Shown here one piece after another: positions 25,401 through 37,400 of a stretch of 64,000 nt of DNA. The DNA is taken from positions 806,001 through 870,000 of the forward strand of contig JAGQDJ010000077.1 of NCBI GenBank assembly GCA_022885665.1, read 5' to 3'. Made by a program: the position numbers and the translations under genes. Origin of the DNA: Triops longicaudatus. Taxonomy: Eukaryota; Arthropoda; Branchiopoda; Notostraca; Triopsidae. The stretch's first letter is position 1. The number at the start of each line of letters is the position of its first letter. The notes beneath the pieces are model-generated. The model did no database searches, had not been told where the DNA came from, and saw only the letters and a program-made list of their open reading frames with translations.

Positions 25401-27678
25401 CTAATTCCTGTATGCCTTCGAGAAAAGTACTCGACACCAATGAAATAGGCCGGTAGGAGTTGACGTCACATAAGAAGTATAAGGATTTCTTCTCGCACGC
25501 CATGTAACACATCATGGCCGTCATAAATTCTAGTCTCCGTAAACCCTGCGCAAAGACGCAAAACACTTGTTAGTTGAAGCCTTTACCCAAGATTTTTGTG
25601 CAAAATGTACGTGTGCACTGACAGAATATATGTTGTATTTCCTAAACTGACATTTCGCAAAGCCTTGAGAAAAGGCTTTGCAACATGATACGAAGCACAA
25701 AGCTAGCTATAGTTAACTTCTATCGGAAGATAATTTGCACTCCTACTTTTCGATCAAGTTTTAACGCAAAAATACCTCATCATATTCGGCGTGAATTACA
25801 ATGACCGTACTTCCGGCAATGGGTGGAATGTTGTGAGTACACGAAATTTTTAGGGCAGTTTCCACGGCAGATTTATACTGCGCCAAAATCAAGGAGTGAT
25901 TCGAAAAACTAGGAAGAAATAAAGGTTAGCAGAAATACACATAGTACGTAAGCAAACCTGTGAAATTTTTCCGATCCACGGAGCTGTCTAGCAAACTTGG
26001 CTGCATAAATCCTGTGCTCCTGCCGCTGTTCCTTGGTAGGTCTCCGCTTGGTCATCTTGGGTATCTCACAGCTGGCGGGGTCTTTTGCTAATATATCCAA
26101 GGCTCGGGAAGCAGCTAGGAATTGCTGCGGAAGTTGTTTACTGTTCACGACAGCTTTTTCACTGGACAAGTACTTAGTAACGAGGTCATGATGTTCCTCA
26201 CTGATCCCGGCGCAGAGCAAGTTGCGCAAGTTTTTCAAAGTGGCCATATATGGTAAATTCTTCTCACCTAAATTCATTTAAAATATTTTAGAACAAAAAC
26301 TGACATAAACAGAAACTTTACCGATTAATTCTTCCCATACCGCAGCCGTATTTCCCTTGGATGACAGCTGTGTTTCCCAGGTAATGGGTACCGGTAACTT
26401 CATACGTTGTCCAGCTCGGGATGGATCGAAAATACCCGGCAAGCGACAAGCTTGAAACTCTTCCATGGTGGATGGATACTTCTTGCCCAGCAAACACATG
26501 ACATTTTCCACCGGTTCGCTAATGTGCAAATGGCGAACTAGAAACTTGAGGGTCAGTCGGGATTTTTGCTTCTCGCTTGGCTTTTTTCCTTTCTTCTTAG
26601 AAGCACTATCTTTCTTGTACTTTCCCAGTTGGTAGACGCTAAAGTCAGGAAACTTCTCAACCAAGGCCTTTCGCAAAGCTTTGGGCAGACTAAGTTTCTT
26701 CTCTTCCGATAGAACCTATCAAAATCGACACAAAATTAACACAATTACTACAACTTAAAATTATAACTATTTTAATAAATTTTCAAATGAAAACTTTCTT
26801 CTTTCAAACCGAATTAACATCTGAAACAAACGTACACAGCAAACATGCGCACAGAAGTATTTTTGCTTCCCTTTTAAAAGTACAGTATTAGTACTTACTG
26901 AATAAAATTCAACTATAGTTAGCCAGTCTGTTGGCAAACCGATGCAATGGTGCACATATTTCGTAAGGAACGGCAAGCAGGCCTGGTGACGTGCAGCGGC
27001 AGCAAACAGGAAATTTGTAGGGTTGCGGAGGTGTAGCTCAACCCTCGCGTACACAGCGAGTTTAAGTATAAATTCCGGGTCATGCGGTACAATGTCGGCT
27101 ATGGTCGATAGCAAGGACTGACACTTGTCAGTAGTCGGCTGCTTCCAATCCGAAGGCTCTACCAATGCTGAGAGGACAGCTTCGATTAATATCTTTTTAG
27201 AGTTCGAAATTTTTTCTTGCATCAACTTCTTCTCGGACATTTCGCTCGTAGGCGCCTCGCAAGGTGTGACGTCAGTGTACTGGCACTCAAACAAGGTGGT
27301 ATAATCAGGCATTTGAACGGCATCCTCAGTATGACTATCTTTCTTCGAAGAGACAATTTCAGGGGCAGTAACATCAGATTTTATGCGAAGTAGCTTGTTG
27401 CCTATACAAGTTTCAACACGTCTTCCAACGTCACGCGACGTATTATATTTCGCAAGAAGCTTTTTGTTGCTGCAAGCCGATGTAATGTTGACATAATTGC
27501 AACTTGTGTCGAAGGGACGTTTTAAGAGCTCCTCTGCGTTTGATTTCAGAACGGTTTGGCTAGTGTTGAGAATTTCAGAATACAGAAGAGGATTTTCTGT
27601 GTATCCGTTCCATTTCGGTTTTAACTCCACCTTGTCCAAATCACACAAGAAAGGATTTTTGATAGTTGGACCTTCCAT
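1..27678 (-). CDS. TEP1: TEP1-like telomerase/vault-associated protein (TROVE-vWA-DUF4062-NACHT-WD40), 3' end beyond window
   Basis: In vertebrates TEP1 binds RNA and is a component of telomerase and vault ribonucleoproteins; that role is inherited here by homology only. Reading leftward from the ATG at 27676-27678, 27 exons join in frame to about 2002 codons and remain open at base 1. Human TEP1 is about 2630 aa, so several hundred codons probably lie outside the window. Domain order matches the family: TROVE (about residues 190-490), vWA-like (about 500-720), DUF4062 (from about 745), NACHT (Walker A about 1008), then WD40 from about 1485. Most introns are 53-120 bp, but intron 6 spans 5657-25269 and holds two opposite-strand LRR genes. 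Exon 6 ends and exon 7 begins in phase 0 inside the vWA domain, so both halves belong to one gene. The ATG sits in a good context (ACCATGG); an upstream non-coding exon cannot be excluded. Exon coordinates are given in the three block entries. Confidence 0.9.
2431..5656 (-). other. TEP1: TEP1 exons 7-18: end of vWA, DUF4062, NACHT ATPase
   Basis: Exons: 5656-5427, 5366-5220, 5076-4900, 4840-4598, 4528-4297, 4130-3963, 3887-3609, 3554-3467, 3336-3152, 3097-2965, 2902-2636, 2557-2431. Exon 7 resumes the vWA domain (ADHLVLITAHPVHFCC), and exons 7-8 align with the human end of vWA (FKLIAEKGNQHLVTHVD). DUF4062 starts in exon 9 with RVFVSSTFKDLHGERDLL and DLRWGVTEEESRSNK. The NACHT P-loop is GKPGSGKTS at the end of exon 12; Walker B (GIAILLDDLEAV) is in exon 13. 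Both nucleotide-binding motifs are intact, so ATP or GTP binding is plausible. Exons 15-18 carry the winged-helix/helical region after NACHT (HGQKLDESLYNDQLREAI; ALQWLPYHLSHAGEF). Confidence 0.9.
5657..6213. other. Short spacer inside TEP1 intron 6, upstream region of the first nested LRR gene
   Basis: This stretch holds the TEP1 exon 7 acceptor on the minus strand (ctgtaaaggaa at about 5657) and then about 550 bp of AT-rich DNA leading to the LRR start codon. The promoter and 5' UTR of the LRR gene probably lie here. I see no TATA box or other element that I can defend. Confidence 0.4.
6214..12049 (+). CDS. Chaoptin-like LRR cell-surface protein, GPI-anchor type (8 exons, 1262 aa)
   Basis: Exons: 6214-6499, 6635-6805, 7583-9938, 10007-10238, 10295-10420, 11265-11375, 11449-11684, 11779-12049; all join in frame. 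The protein opens with a hydrophobic signal peptide (YAVMVLVLGLMTWAYIVGA) and an LRRNT cysteine cap (CPFNSLCRC). A solenoid of several dozen typical LRRs (L..LdLs.N.i..i....F..l) follows, mostly in the single 2.36-kb exon 3. An LRRCT cap (WNCDCGIGWVEFW) then precedes a short hydrophobic C-terminus (IHLLALVLTFFVSRQLL) with no cytoplasmic tail. That end is the hallmark of GPI attachment, as in Drosophila chaoptin (about 1315 aa), a homophilic adhesion protein of photoreceptors. The true start is ATG at 6214, not the GTG just before it. The gene lies entirely inside a TEP1 intron on the opposite strand. Orthology to chaoptin itself is not established; a chaoptin paralogue is equally possible. Confidence 0.88.
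7190..7255. mobile_element. Degenerate pogo/Tigger-like terminal repeat in LRR gene intron 2
   Basis: CAGTAAAACCTCGCTATAAC at 7190, preceded by TA, resembles the terminal inverted repeats of pogo/Tigger-type DNA elements (CAGT..AACCTCGCTATAACGAA). An inverted partial copy (GTTCGTTATAGCGACGTTT) follows about 20 bp later. No matching right terminus or transposase is visible. I therefore read it as the remnant of a small non-autonomous element; a chance match is possible. Confidence 0.4.
12050..17284. other. Non-coding spacer between the two nested LRR genes
   Basis: About 5.2 kb within TEP1 intron 6. It contains the 3' UTR of the first LRR gene, a poly-A run interrupted by an N (13438-13488), and scattered short open frames of up to about 135 codons with no recognisable domain and no LRR signature. 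The last about 90 bp (from about 17194) are probably 5' UTR of the second LRR gene. I found no credible additional gene. Confidence 0.5.
13438..13488. repeat. Poly-A homopolymer with an N at 13471
   Basis: About 50 A residues broken by one N at 13471. A lone N inside a homopolymer most likely marks a join or gap closure that the assembler could not resolve; the true length is unknown. It lies in TEP1 intron 6, between the two nested genes. Confidence 0.9.
17285..24939 (+). CDS. Chaoptin-like LRR receptor with transmembrane helix and His/Pro/Gly-rich tail (7 exons, 1600 aa)
   Basis: Exons: 17285-17914, 18179-18278, 20303-20473, 20639-20757, 20841-20984, 21135-24207, 24374-24939; frame is kept throughout. 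Features in order: signal peptide (SLMLTLVCFIVQGFS), cysteine-rich N-cap (PCQCTRDELNGTLVNC), a long LRR solenoid to about residue 1130, and an LRRCT starting FCDCNARPFRRWLKS near residue 1141. The partner cysteines of that cap (VTCSSPQ, LSCEG) come only at about 1305-1326, so roughly 150 acidic, Pro/Ser/Thr-rich residues interrupt it. A single transmembrane helix (IIGIVGGVVAFIAILIVIIC, about 1436-1460) leads to a tail of about 140 residues with CTC and CHC motifs and a His/Gly/Pro-rich run. It probably works as an adhesion or recognition receptor; the ligand is unknown. A 3' splice site (ttgcag, ending about 17193) just upstream suggests a separate 5' UTR exon. Intron 2 is 2.0 kb. Confidence 0.87.
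24940..25269. other. Convergent spacer: 3' UTR of second LRR gene and start of TEP1 intron 6
   Basis: It holds the LRR 3' UTR with its AATAAA (25140) and, on the minus strand, the TEP1 intron 6 donor (GTAAGA reading leftward from 25269). No open frame of interest. Confidence 0.5.
25140..25145 (+). terminator. Poly(A) signal of the transmembrane LRR gene
   Basis: AATAAA about 200 bp after the stop codon at 24937-24939, in AT-rich sequence. It lies about 125 bp before TEP1 exon 6 on the other strand, so the 3' UTR of the nested gene nearly reaches the host exon. Confidence 0.55.
25270..27678 (-). other. TEP1: TEP1 exons 1-6: TROVE domain and first half of vWA domain
   Basis: Exons, in transcript order: 27678-26899, 26715-26322, 26267-25958, 25908-25776, 25545-25372, 25329-25270. 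The first about 170 residues are low-conservation linker. TROVE, the ring-shaped RNA-binding fold shared with Ro60, is recognised by segments such as DPEFILKLAVYARVELHLRN, GLPTDWLTIVEFY and FDPSRAGQRMKL, which line up with vertebrate TEP1. After TROVE, exon 4 starts the vWA-like region (IAGSTVIVIHAEYDE), and exon 6 ends in DLDMTELLRRNK just before the giant intron. A lysine-rich stretch (KKDSASKKKGKKPSEKQK) sits inside exon 2, where vertebrate TEP1 also has a basic insert. Confidence 0.88.
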
Positions 27679-30600
27679 GGTCTTTACGGGCTTAACACTA
27701 ACAGTGTCTCGAAGTACAAATGCTAACCAACAGCTTTTCTAGAACACAAATTTTCTAGAACACATAAATACTGTAATAGAACACATAAAAATTTCGTTCT
27801 CTTGTAGAGCAGAAAATCCAAAAAAACTAAAAGTACAAACGAGGCAAAATGGATAAAAATGTGAGATAAAAGGAGATAACAATGGGTCTTAAGTCTTGCA
27901 CTAAGTGATAAAAAACAGATCAAATGTGAACTGACGTCTTTAAAGGAATTCGACTAAGTCATCCAAGAATACCGGGTTTATTGGACAGCAAGAAGGTGTT
28001 AACACTAGCACGGTGGTCTGTTGCGTTCTGTAACTATAGAAACACTGCACAATATAGAGAATTCCAATAATAATATATCGACCTGAATGGGTACTCATGC
28101 TTAAACACCAACTACGAGGCTCTCTCAACTACAAAATCTGCCCTCTTCAAAAAGGGTGGGAGCATACAATACAAATTATTGTGATGCAATTTCTGAAGGA
28201 CAAACTAAAAAGTGAAACACAACGTCCAGTCAGTGGTAGTTTCACGAAATGGACAGTAGTGTTTCGCTATGAAGGAATAAAAGAAGGATTGCTTGACAAT
28301 TAAAAGAAAAATTCCTATACTGTCGAATAAATCAAATTCTTTAAGCGTAGTGTTACATATTCTAAAGAAACATGAACAGTTTTAAGGAACTCATCACTTG
28401 TTACCACAGAAGTGCTGACTATTTGTTTACAACTGCTCGTTAGAAGCGCGCCCACCAACATGCGGGGACGGAGCAATATGAAAACCACATTGACTATTGG
28501 CCCGTATGTTTTTTTGGGCATCGCTGAGAAGCGCGAAAATATGAAATGTCTCTCTGGCGCTTGGACGATAATAGTTTCAATGCAAGCGCTAAATAGTTAT
28601 TAATTTAAAAAGTATTATAAAATAGTGCTTTCGATTAGTATGTTCAGAAATGAGACATTGCAAACATAGTTGTAGGTTTTATGCAAAGCTTCTATAAATG
28701 CGTTCGAAATAAACGCCTGGTGATTCTTTCCGGAATGCTTTATTCGAGACAAAATATTCCTTTAGAAATAATCACTTTTCATGTTTTCAGCAACAGTATA
28801 GCACGTTAGTTATTATTTAAAATTTAATAGACTACGCCCCGAAAAGTGGTACTATTGGAGCTACAGACAGTGCGTAGTTTTCCGTTTAACTATTCAAGTT
28901 TTCCGAAAAGCTTTGAGACTGACATGTATGTTTTGAAAGTGCAATATACTAACAACGCATAATGAAAATTTCACCGATTACTCATGTTCCTGTACAGGCA
29001 TCAAGAAAATGAGCTTTGACGCCTTTACAACCGAAACTCCCGCGCTACGAAACCGCGTCCTTATGTGTGTATACTAGGTCTACTAACTTTCTTATAAAAT
29101 TTACAGATTTATATTGCTAAATTTAATTCGATTTCATGAAATTACGTAAAAGCATTTATTACGCACAAAACGCGTCTTATACGTTTCGATTTTAGTCTCA
29201 AATCAAATATTCAAGATGCGACTTAGGCCTAAACTATTCCTTTCGTTAGTCAATTTACCAATAGTCAGCTAATCAGTGGGTTTATTTTGGAACATGGTTT
29301 ACAAGTCTACCGCATTACAGCTAGGACTCTTAGAAGCTTGGTCCGGGTATTCCCAAACATGAGAATCATGACGCTCGCTCCAAACTCTGAAAGACGTTAC
29401 AGAAATGTTAATCGTACTTCTATTTTTTTCTTACAGTTTATACTAATATTAATCTACATGAGTTATTTATTTCTAAAGTGTTTATTCCCTTGCACTTCAT
29501 TTACGTGGATTCGATTCATCCCAGTTCTACTATATTTTTTAGTAGAATATTGGTACAAAATATGAGTTGGCTAACATATTTCAGCCCGTTGCATGTGGGA
29601 TCCTAGACATTGTTTTACTATATAGCTTTAGGTGGATATACTTCAATGTATTTCGCTAATTTAAATCTGAAGACTAAACCTCTATTCAATAGTAGTGCTC
29701 AATCCTTAATGAACAAATAAAAAATCCTTCCATATCTACCCCGAACGACTTGAGCTATGAATTGCAATAGGTTACAAGCTGTGTATGGCTTATCAAAAAC
29801 GATCGCGAGGTTATTCCAAGCGAATTTAACGATTTTTTCTCCCCTAGTGACTGAAAAGTGACCTGCTTTTTCAATTTAAATTTTTGGTTTCGGGGAGTGT
29901 CAGTGGACTTCTCAATGTCTGTCTGCGCCACTACGCTAACGTCAAGATCCAACTGGAAATCTCATCCAAAAGCACAACCAAGTCCGCTTTTGCTAAGCCT
30001 TGCTTCAAGGATTTTGAAACGCTTGAACTCATCATCATTACTCCAATCACCACGTCGATACATAAGGAATTATCCCGTGTCGGGATACTTTTAATAAAAA
30101 ACAGCTTTTTCATGGGTACGAAGACAAGTCAACCTATTGCCGCATGTTTTTCCCTGATATTCCATAATTAACGTGCAGACTTTGACACTGGCTACAGTTT
30201 CCCTTTTCAACCTTAAAGTTTTGCATCTCTCTTGTCCGGACAGCTTCTGAGCACGGGTTACGGCGAGCTGACGGAGGCTATGAGTGTACTCATAATAACG
30301 GTGAGGACAAACCCACATGGACTCCGAAGTTCTTCGCTTGGCAAACATCTATATTAACTAAGACGGTTGAACCAGTTGGGTTCCAGCTTTGGTCCCGCAC
30401 GGGCTGGTGACTTTTACAGAAACGGAACGTGTGAGCCCTTCCTATTACCAAGTTTGTTTCAATCACTGAGGGACGTTGCTTGAACAAGTCCCTGATCCAG
30501 CCAGAACTGAGGAATAGCATAACGCAAGACTCGTGCGGGAAAAAAATGCCATCCTAGCTTGGTATTTTCGACCAGCATTGGATGTAAACAGGGCAAAGTG

Positions 30601-30681
30601 GCCGTGACTCGGTTCTTGACGTTTTTGCCAAGTGTTCGCAGGAGCAGTGCTGCCACAAATACATAGAAATATCGGTTGACC
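27679..30681. other. Divergent intergenic region between TEP1 and the fibrillar collagen gene
   Basis: About 3 kb separates two genes transcribed away from each other, so promoters of both are expected here. Only short open frames of under 100 codons are present, none with a recognisable motif. No TATA box or CpG-like feature could be assigned with confidence. Confidence 0.45.
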
Positions 30682-33600
30682 ATGGGCATCCCGGGCCCTA
30701 TAGTCGGGGACTGTACTGTTAATACAAGAAACTATACTACGACCACAACACTACGGAAAAATGCCAAAAAATGGACCAGGTTTATTTGCGGAATATCTAC
30801 CCTCTTCGCTCTGACTAGCAGTTTCACCCGTGTCGCCGCCGTAACACCTTTGCCACCAGGTAAGTCCATCCTTCACGCTTGAATGACGTCGAAATTTGAG
30901 AAGATATGCCTTAGTTGCAAAGCTGCATGCTGCAGTCTAGGGTTGTAAAGCTAACGTATGTAGCGAAATGTCTGTCGTTACTAAGGTCTATTCTTGGCAG
31001 CGGTACAACACTGGAAATGACACTTTAAATTTAGCTTTAGGGAAACGTTACGCCTGAGGCCTCTTGAACTGTGGCCTACATGTTCCAATGCATCTTTTTT
31101 TCCGACGTGCAGGATTTTTTCGGATCGTAGGGGAAGAATTTGTAGGACGCCGGCAATTTGTTTAGACCGAAAATGCACGTGTTAAAATTTTTACCATTTT
31201 TTTTTTCTACCCAAAAGAATTTTTAGCTTTTTTTTAGTCTTCACGGTTAGTAGCGGCAAATTTTTGTATTGCCAGGCTTCAGAGGACACGTGTTTTATAT
31301 CTATCATCTGAAAAATTCGTTGATCGGCTATAGTCGTTGAAAGGCGTAAGGCTAAAGTGTGGTAGCGACGAAAGCACTATACAAGCGAACGGGAGGACGT
31401 AAGCATCCGCGCAGACGGACGACGAGGACGCGATAACCTTATGTACCCTACGTGCATGAAAAAGAATGTTGTATTCTTAATGAGAAATGCTATATAGGAT
31501 GTTAAGAGTTTCGCTTGGACTTGGACTGCAATCATGATCAAGAGGCCATGAAGGATATCGGGCTTGCTATGGGTGCGGCCGACGACACTGATGGAGACTC
31601 CAGAAGTTGGGTTGTTTAGGCTTTGGAAAGGGGAACCTTAAACCCCAACAAAAAGGGGTCCGGGAGGTCGCAGACCTACTTATGGATGTTTATTGACTTA
31701 GATGTTAGGTCTCGTCTCGCAAGACGATTCATGTAAAAACGGCTCAATTTTTGTAGCCCCTCTACATCGAGTTCAACTCTGGTTATCGATACGCATTCTG
31801 CGAACGGGAACCCATTTTCCAGAATTGTACGTATTCCACCATAACATGTGCCACAACCTTATCGGGATCATGTTCGAAGCTCTTCGTGAGCATCGCTGTA
31901 TTGCGTAGATGACACATTTTTTAAAAGAGAGCTGAAGTGTTACGCAAGAAAATATAATACGAAATAAAAATAATTACAAAAATACGTAATAGAATGGGAA
32001 TATTGATAGGCGAGCAAACTATTTTTTTAGCATTTTACTAATTTTAAAGACATTATTACACAATTCAACGCAAGTATTTATTTCTTGTTTTTTTTTTCGT
32101 CACAGGTACTGCCGATTTGCTGGATGCAGTGGGTATTAGCCAGTTACCTTTGGGAGTCAGCAATGTTACGGGATTATGTGATCAACGAGCTATCGCCCTG
32201 GCGGAAGGATCAGGCACACCAGTTTACGGTCGGCCGGATCAAGCGTACAGATTGTCGCAAAGGGCTGTTTTGACCGTCTCTACTGCTCAAGTGTTTCCAG
32301 GTAAGAAACTAAACACTGCCACAGGAGTTATGCGACAGCTTGGACGCAGGACAATTTGAACAAAATATTTTAACAACGAACTTTGGATGTCTCACGAAAA
32401 AACACGCTAATAGGCAAATGTACAAAGGTACCGAATAATGAGAAACAACACATCAGCGAATAATACTGCGGGGGAAAAAAAGAATTACGTATGAAAACAA
32501 TTTAAATCCGTTCTAGAGACTTTCACTCAAGAGAAAGTGAAATTCTTTGATAATGATTTTAAATTTACTCAAATAGTTTCGAAATAAAGCATATTTTAAA
32601 AACGAACTCCTTTGAACTTTACTCTTATGTAATTTTACGCGAGGCATACAAAGCCAAGAGCTCCGTTTAAGGTACAAATTAGACAAATTAAGATTTTACG
32701 AATAAAATACGGACTTTTTTACGTATTTAAATCAAAACAGCGACAACAATGACAACGAGTTTACGACAGTGGTTTCTTAGAAATGCTTAGTATATGAATC
32801 AATAATCAGCATATTTTTTATGTTTATATATAACAGTTGACTAAATTCAGAGTGAAATGTGATTTTTTGGCATTATGGATTTAATATTGCTCATGTAATG
32901 CACGCAGTAATAATAAAAGTTCAATTGGCTAGTTCCATTTATGAGGTAGAACCCCAAGACCACGCCGATGAACCGATCTTGACAACGGAGAAACATCTCG
33001 TTTTATAATCGCGCTCTCTTATTTATCACTATGATAATATCCAAACATAAATATTCTTCTGCTAACGAAATACAATGAATAGAATACCAAAGTACGTTAC
33101 AATTTCCGCAAGAAAACTATGAAAATACGTTGATCGTCCAAATTGTAACATATCAGCCGTAACTGGGACTAATTTATTTTTGAAATTATCCAAAAAGATG
33201 GTCTTCCTGAGGACATGAGCATTATCGCCACGGTGAGACCAAACCAAGGCATCGAGTCGGTTCTTTTTGCCATTTACAACGATGCCGGCGACGAGCAGAT
33301 GGTGGTAACACTTGGTAAAACCATCAAAGTTCTTTACCACGAGGGTGAGGAAGCGCCCCGTGAAAGTCACTCCGAAGTGGAACTGGGAGTTAAAATTAAT
33401 GACGGAAAGTAATAGTGCGAATAATGGATGAAGCTGAAAGGTGATTGCTCACGCTTATCTCTTTTCACTCCACTTCAGGTGGCATCGGCTAGGTATCAGC
33501 ATTAAAGGCAATGCTATTACACTGATTAAAGATTGCGAGCAGCAAATCACCAAGCCCTTAAATAGACAAAAGGACGGAAGAATTAGCAGCTCAGGAATTA

Positions 33601-34408
33601 TTCTCATTGGTCAGCAACTCCTGGACGAAAGCTACTATTCGGTAAACTCATTCCGTTTTCTTTGGTATGGGCACCCCATGAAACCGAGCATTTCCTTCGC
33701 CCCTTTTAGGGAGACATTCAACAACTGCTTTTGGTGCCAACCCCCGAAGCGGCCTTTGACATGTGCAAAGAAATCATGCCAGACTGCAACCGACCCTTCA
33801 GCTACGGTTTACACGCTCTTGCACCCAACGCTACTAGCTCACGTTTGCCGGCGTTAAGTGTCACCGGAGATGACAAGTTAGCCTACGCCCAAGCAGCTAA
33901 CGGATCTTTCTTGGTAAGAGAATAAGTTCTCAATCTTACTAATTCGTTTTTGGTAGCTCAAAAAAAAATATAAAATAAACATGTTTTGCTCTAATCGTTT
34001 TAACAGGAAGATGAAGGTTCCGGTGGTGGTGCTTTCAATGGTGAATCCTATGGCAGTACTTCAGGTCAAGTAACTGGATTACGTGGCTACCCTGGCCCCA
34101 GGGGCTATCCTGGACCTCGTGGTCCACCGGGTGAAAAGGGTCAAAAGGGAGAATCGGGCCGAGACGGTTATTCCGGAGCGCAGGGTATCCAAGGTCCACC
34201 CGGCCACGTGTTCATGATTCCCCTGAACATCCAAGGAAACGAAAAAGGACCCGACACCCAAGCTGAATCCTTCCGTCAAATGTTGTCCCAACACATGATG
34301 GCTATGCAAGGACCACTTGGACCGCAAGGTCTCACAGGTGTTCCCGGACCTACTGGACCCACAGGACCTGAAGGTCAGAAGGGTGAACCTGGAGACGTTG
34401 GCGAACCA
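30682..34408 (+). other. Collagen exons 1-6: signal peptide, TSPN/LamG domain, minor helix and hinge
   Basis: Exons: 30682-30859, 32106-32300, 33198-33408, 33479-33641, 33710-33913, 34007-34408. Exons 2-5 encode the laminin-G-like TSPN fold (WHRLGISIKGNAITLIKDC; MCKEIMPDCNRPF). Exon 6 carries the linker, a minor Gly-X-Y segment, the hinge and the first 11 triplets of the main helix. Intron 1 is about 1.25 kb and intron 2 about 0.9 kb; neither shows an extra gene. Confidence 0.88.
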
Positions 34409-37400
34409 GTAAGTAACACACTCAAGGATAAGTCAATAGTAACTCATTATTACAAACCGTCTGCTCTAAGTGTTGACACAAGATCTCTTATACGCAATGT
34501 AAAATCGTGCAAACAAAATATGTTGTACGCTAAAAGAAAGCATATCTATATGACCGAAATAACCTGAGTTACTTTGACTAGAACAGTACTTAAAAAACTA
34601 AAAAAATAAACACTAACATTTGGAAAAAAAAGTTTATTTCTACTCATTTTGTTGTGGAATTTCATTGATTATCTAACATTAGGGTCCTCGCGGTCTCAGA
34701 GGCATGATGGGACTACCTGGTCGCGAGGGAAGAAGAGGACGACCTGGTCGTGACGGTGAACGAGGAATGACCGGACCTACTGGTGAAAAGGGCGAGCAAG
34801 GTCCTACAGGATTAATGGGTAAGTGTTAAAGCGATTTTTATGTTTTACTTGCTTTGCCTGAAGTTCCTGAATGAAGGAAACTTTAACTCACTGAAGAAGA
34901 GTAACCAGTAGGACTATTTGCTGATTCGTTTCTTTTGTTCTAAATGAGAAGCTAGCCATTCTGGTAAGAGTTACAAGGAAGTAGGCTCACTTGTCCGTTT
35001 GACAAGTTACTTTCTTGACGGAGATATTTTCAAGACAAAGAAAAAGAATACCGCAAATGCGAGGCTAATGTCACCTCTCTTTTGCTGTCAAAAGGGGCGT
35101 ATACCCCAACCCCTTACTACGCGAATACTTGGACCGTTTGAAGTGCTTATCTTTCACAATCCCGTTGCTAACGTCCTTGCTCGAATTTTTGGTGAAAATA
35201 GCAACTGTTTCCCCAACACTGAAATAAAATCCGACTCTTTAGATAACAGAACACACTACTGTGGTCTCAGATAACAGCAAGTTCTTATATTACGCGAAGT
35301 TTAAGTAGACTACCCTGCACTTTGATATTCCATACAAGCGAAGCGCAATAAACATCTTCCTGAAACCAAGATTGTTTGTCTACTCAACTCAGCTGTTTGG
35401 AATAAACAAACCGTGTTTTATGGACTAACGCCACCGTAAAACATGTAAAAAAAATAGATTTGCATGCTTGATTCCTCACATTTTACGTTAACTGATGACA
35501 AGTGAAAAGTTCAGATCATTAGATACCACTGAAAGAGCATCTCGTTATCCTATTATTTTTAGTACACTGCACCTATGTAAATGTCAACATACGTTGCTGA
35601 TACGCCCTGCGATTCTTGTTAAGCAAGTTCCTTCAATAGGTTTACCCGGCGAAAAGGGTGACAGAGGCGAACCTGGTGCACGAGGTGACACGGGTTTGCC
35701 CGGCCACGACGGTATGCAAGGAGAGGACGGACCCCCAGGTCTCCCAGGCATTCCTGGTGAATTGGGACCCCGAGGCTTCCCCGGACCGCGCGGATTCCCA
35801 GGCCTTCCTGGCGCCCCAGGCATTCCCGGTAAGAACTCCCCCTCCCCCCCCCCCCGAAAAAAAATAATAAATAAATAAATAATATATAAAAAATAAATAA
35901 ATAAAAAAATCTACCGGCGTGATCCAAGCTCGTCGCATTAAAAACAGGGGCTTATATTGTTACGTTCTACTACTTTTCAAATTCCGTTTATTCGTATCTT
36001 CCAATTAACATCAACACAAAAACGAACTCCAATACAATATCACTCAGAAACACTCTCCTTCTTGTGCTAACTCTCACTTTCAGTTTACAATAATCAAATT
36101 TCAATCTCAAGAAACGCAACTGACTCAAAGGAAGGTCAAAAAGGAACTAACTATTACAGGCTCGGTGCAGGGGATTTCATTCTTACCAACAATGAATCTT
36201 AGGATTCATTGTTGGGCGGCTACGAAATTAACTGTTGGGTAATAACGAACGCCACAATATANGTGCAGGGGATTTCATTCTTACCAACAATGAATCTTAG
36301 GATTCATTGTTGGGCGGCTACGAAATTAACTGTTGGGTAATAACGAACGCCACAATATATACACTGTGCTACAAATGTAAAAAAATGGCTAAACGGTATT
36401 CCTAGTGCATAAGTTTCTTTCTCATCACAGGAAGCGAGGGACCACCTGGCAGTAAGGGTAACGCTGGACAAGCTGGACCCCCTGGAGCTCCTGGAATTAC
36501 GGGTAAGTCACTAGCTCGAATAGCTTTGTTTGCGAAAACTTAGCAGTAACATTGTATAGTAATGCGAACACTTTAAATACAGGTAATCCTGGTCCTATTG
36601 GACCTCCCGGAGCTCAGGGTGCCGTTGGACCTGTCGGCCCTGCTGTAAGTAGTTTTGTTCAGTGAACTAAGCCGAAGATTATGCTCAGTAAACATAGGAT
36701 CCCTACCTTATAAGCGAAGCTTACTTTTGGAGTTAAATTGTGACACAGACTTTACATTGCAGGGACCTAGAGGAAAACCTGGTCTGCCCGGCTTACCAGG
36801 AGCTGAAGGACTTCCAGGCAACCCTGGCAACCCCGGGTCAGTTGGACCAAAGGGTGACACCGGACCAGCTGGTGGCCAAGTGAGTCAGGTTTTGGATAAT
36901 TTATGAATTGTTACGAAATAGTTCCTTTCTTAATTTTCCTAAGTTACCACTCTTATATAAATGTAAAGGAGAATTATGCATGCGATTATCTGCGAGGACT
37001 TAGCAACACATTGCTTTAGGGACAAATCGGTTTTCCTGGTGTTCGAGGCCCTAAGGGAGACCAAGGACTTCGCGGACCAGCTGGCGAAAAAGGTGACAAA
37101 GGAGACAAGGGAGCCGATGGCGAAAAGGGTGACATGGGTATGAAGGGTGACCGAGGTCCGGCTGGCCTACAAGGAGCTGCTGGACTTGAAGGACCTGAAG
37201 GACCTAAGGTATTGTACCTCACTTGTAGGGAAATAAAACTTACTTCGAAGTCAGATAGCAACTTCCAATTTTCAGAAATAGCTGAACATATTTCCTGATA
37301 CAGTACTAGAGATTTATAGTATGGAGTCAAGTTACGTAACGTCTCTTCCCGAACAGGGCTTCGAAGGTCCACGAGGAGAAGCTGGACCCTCAGGACCGAC

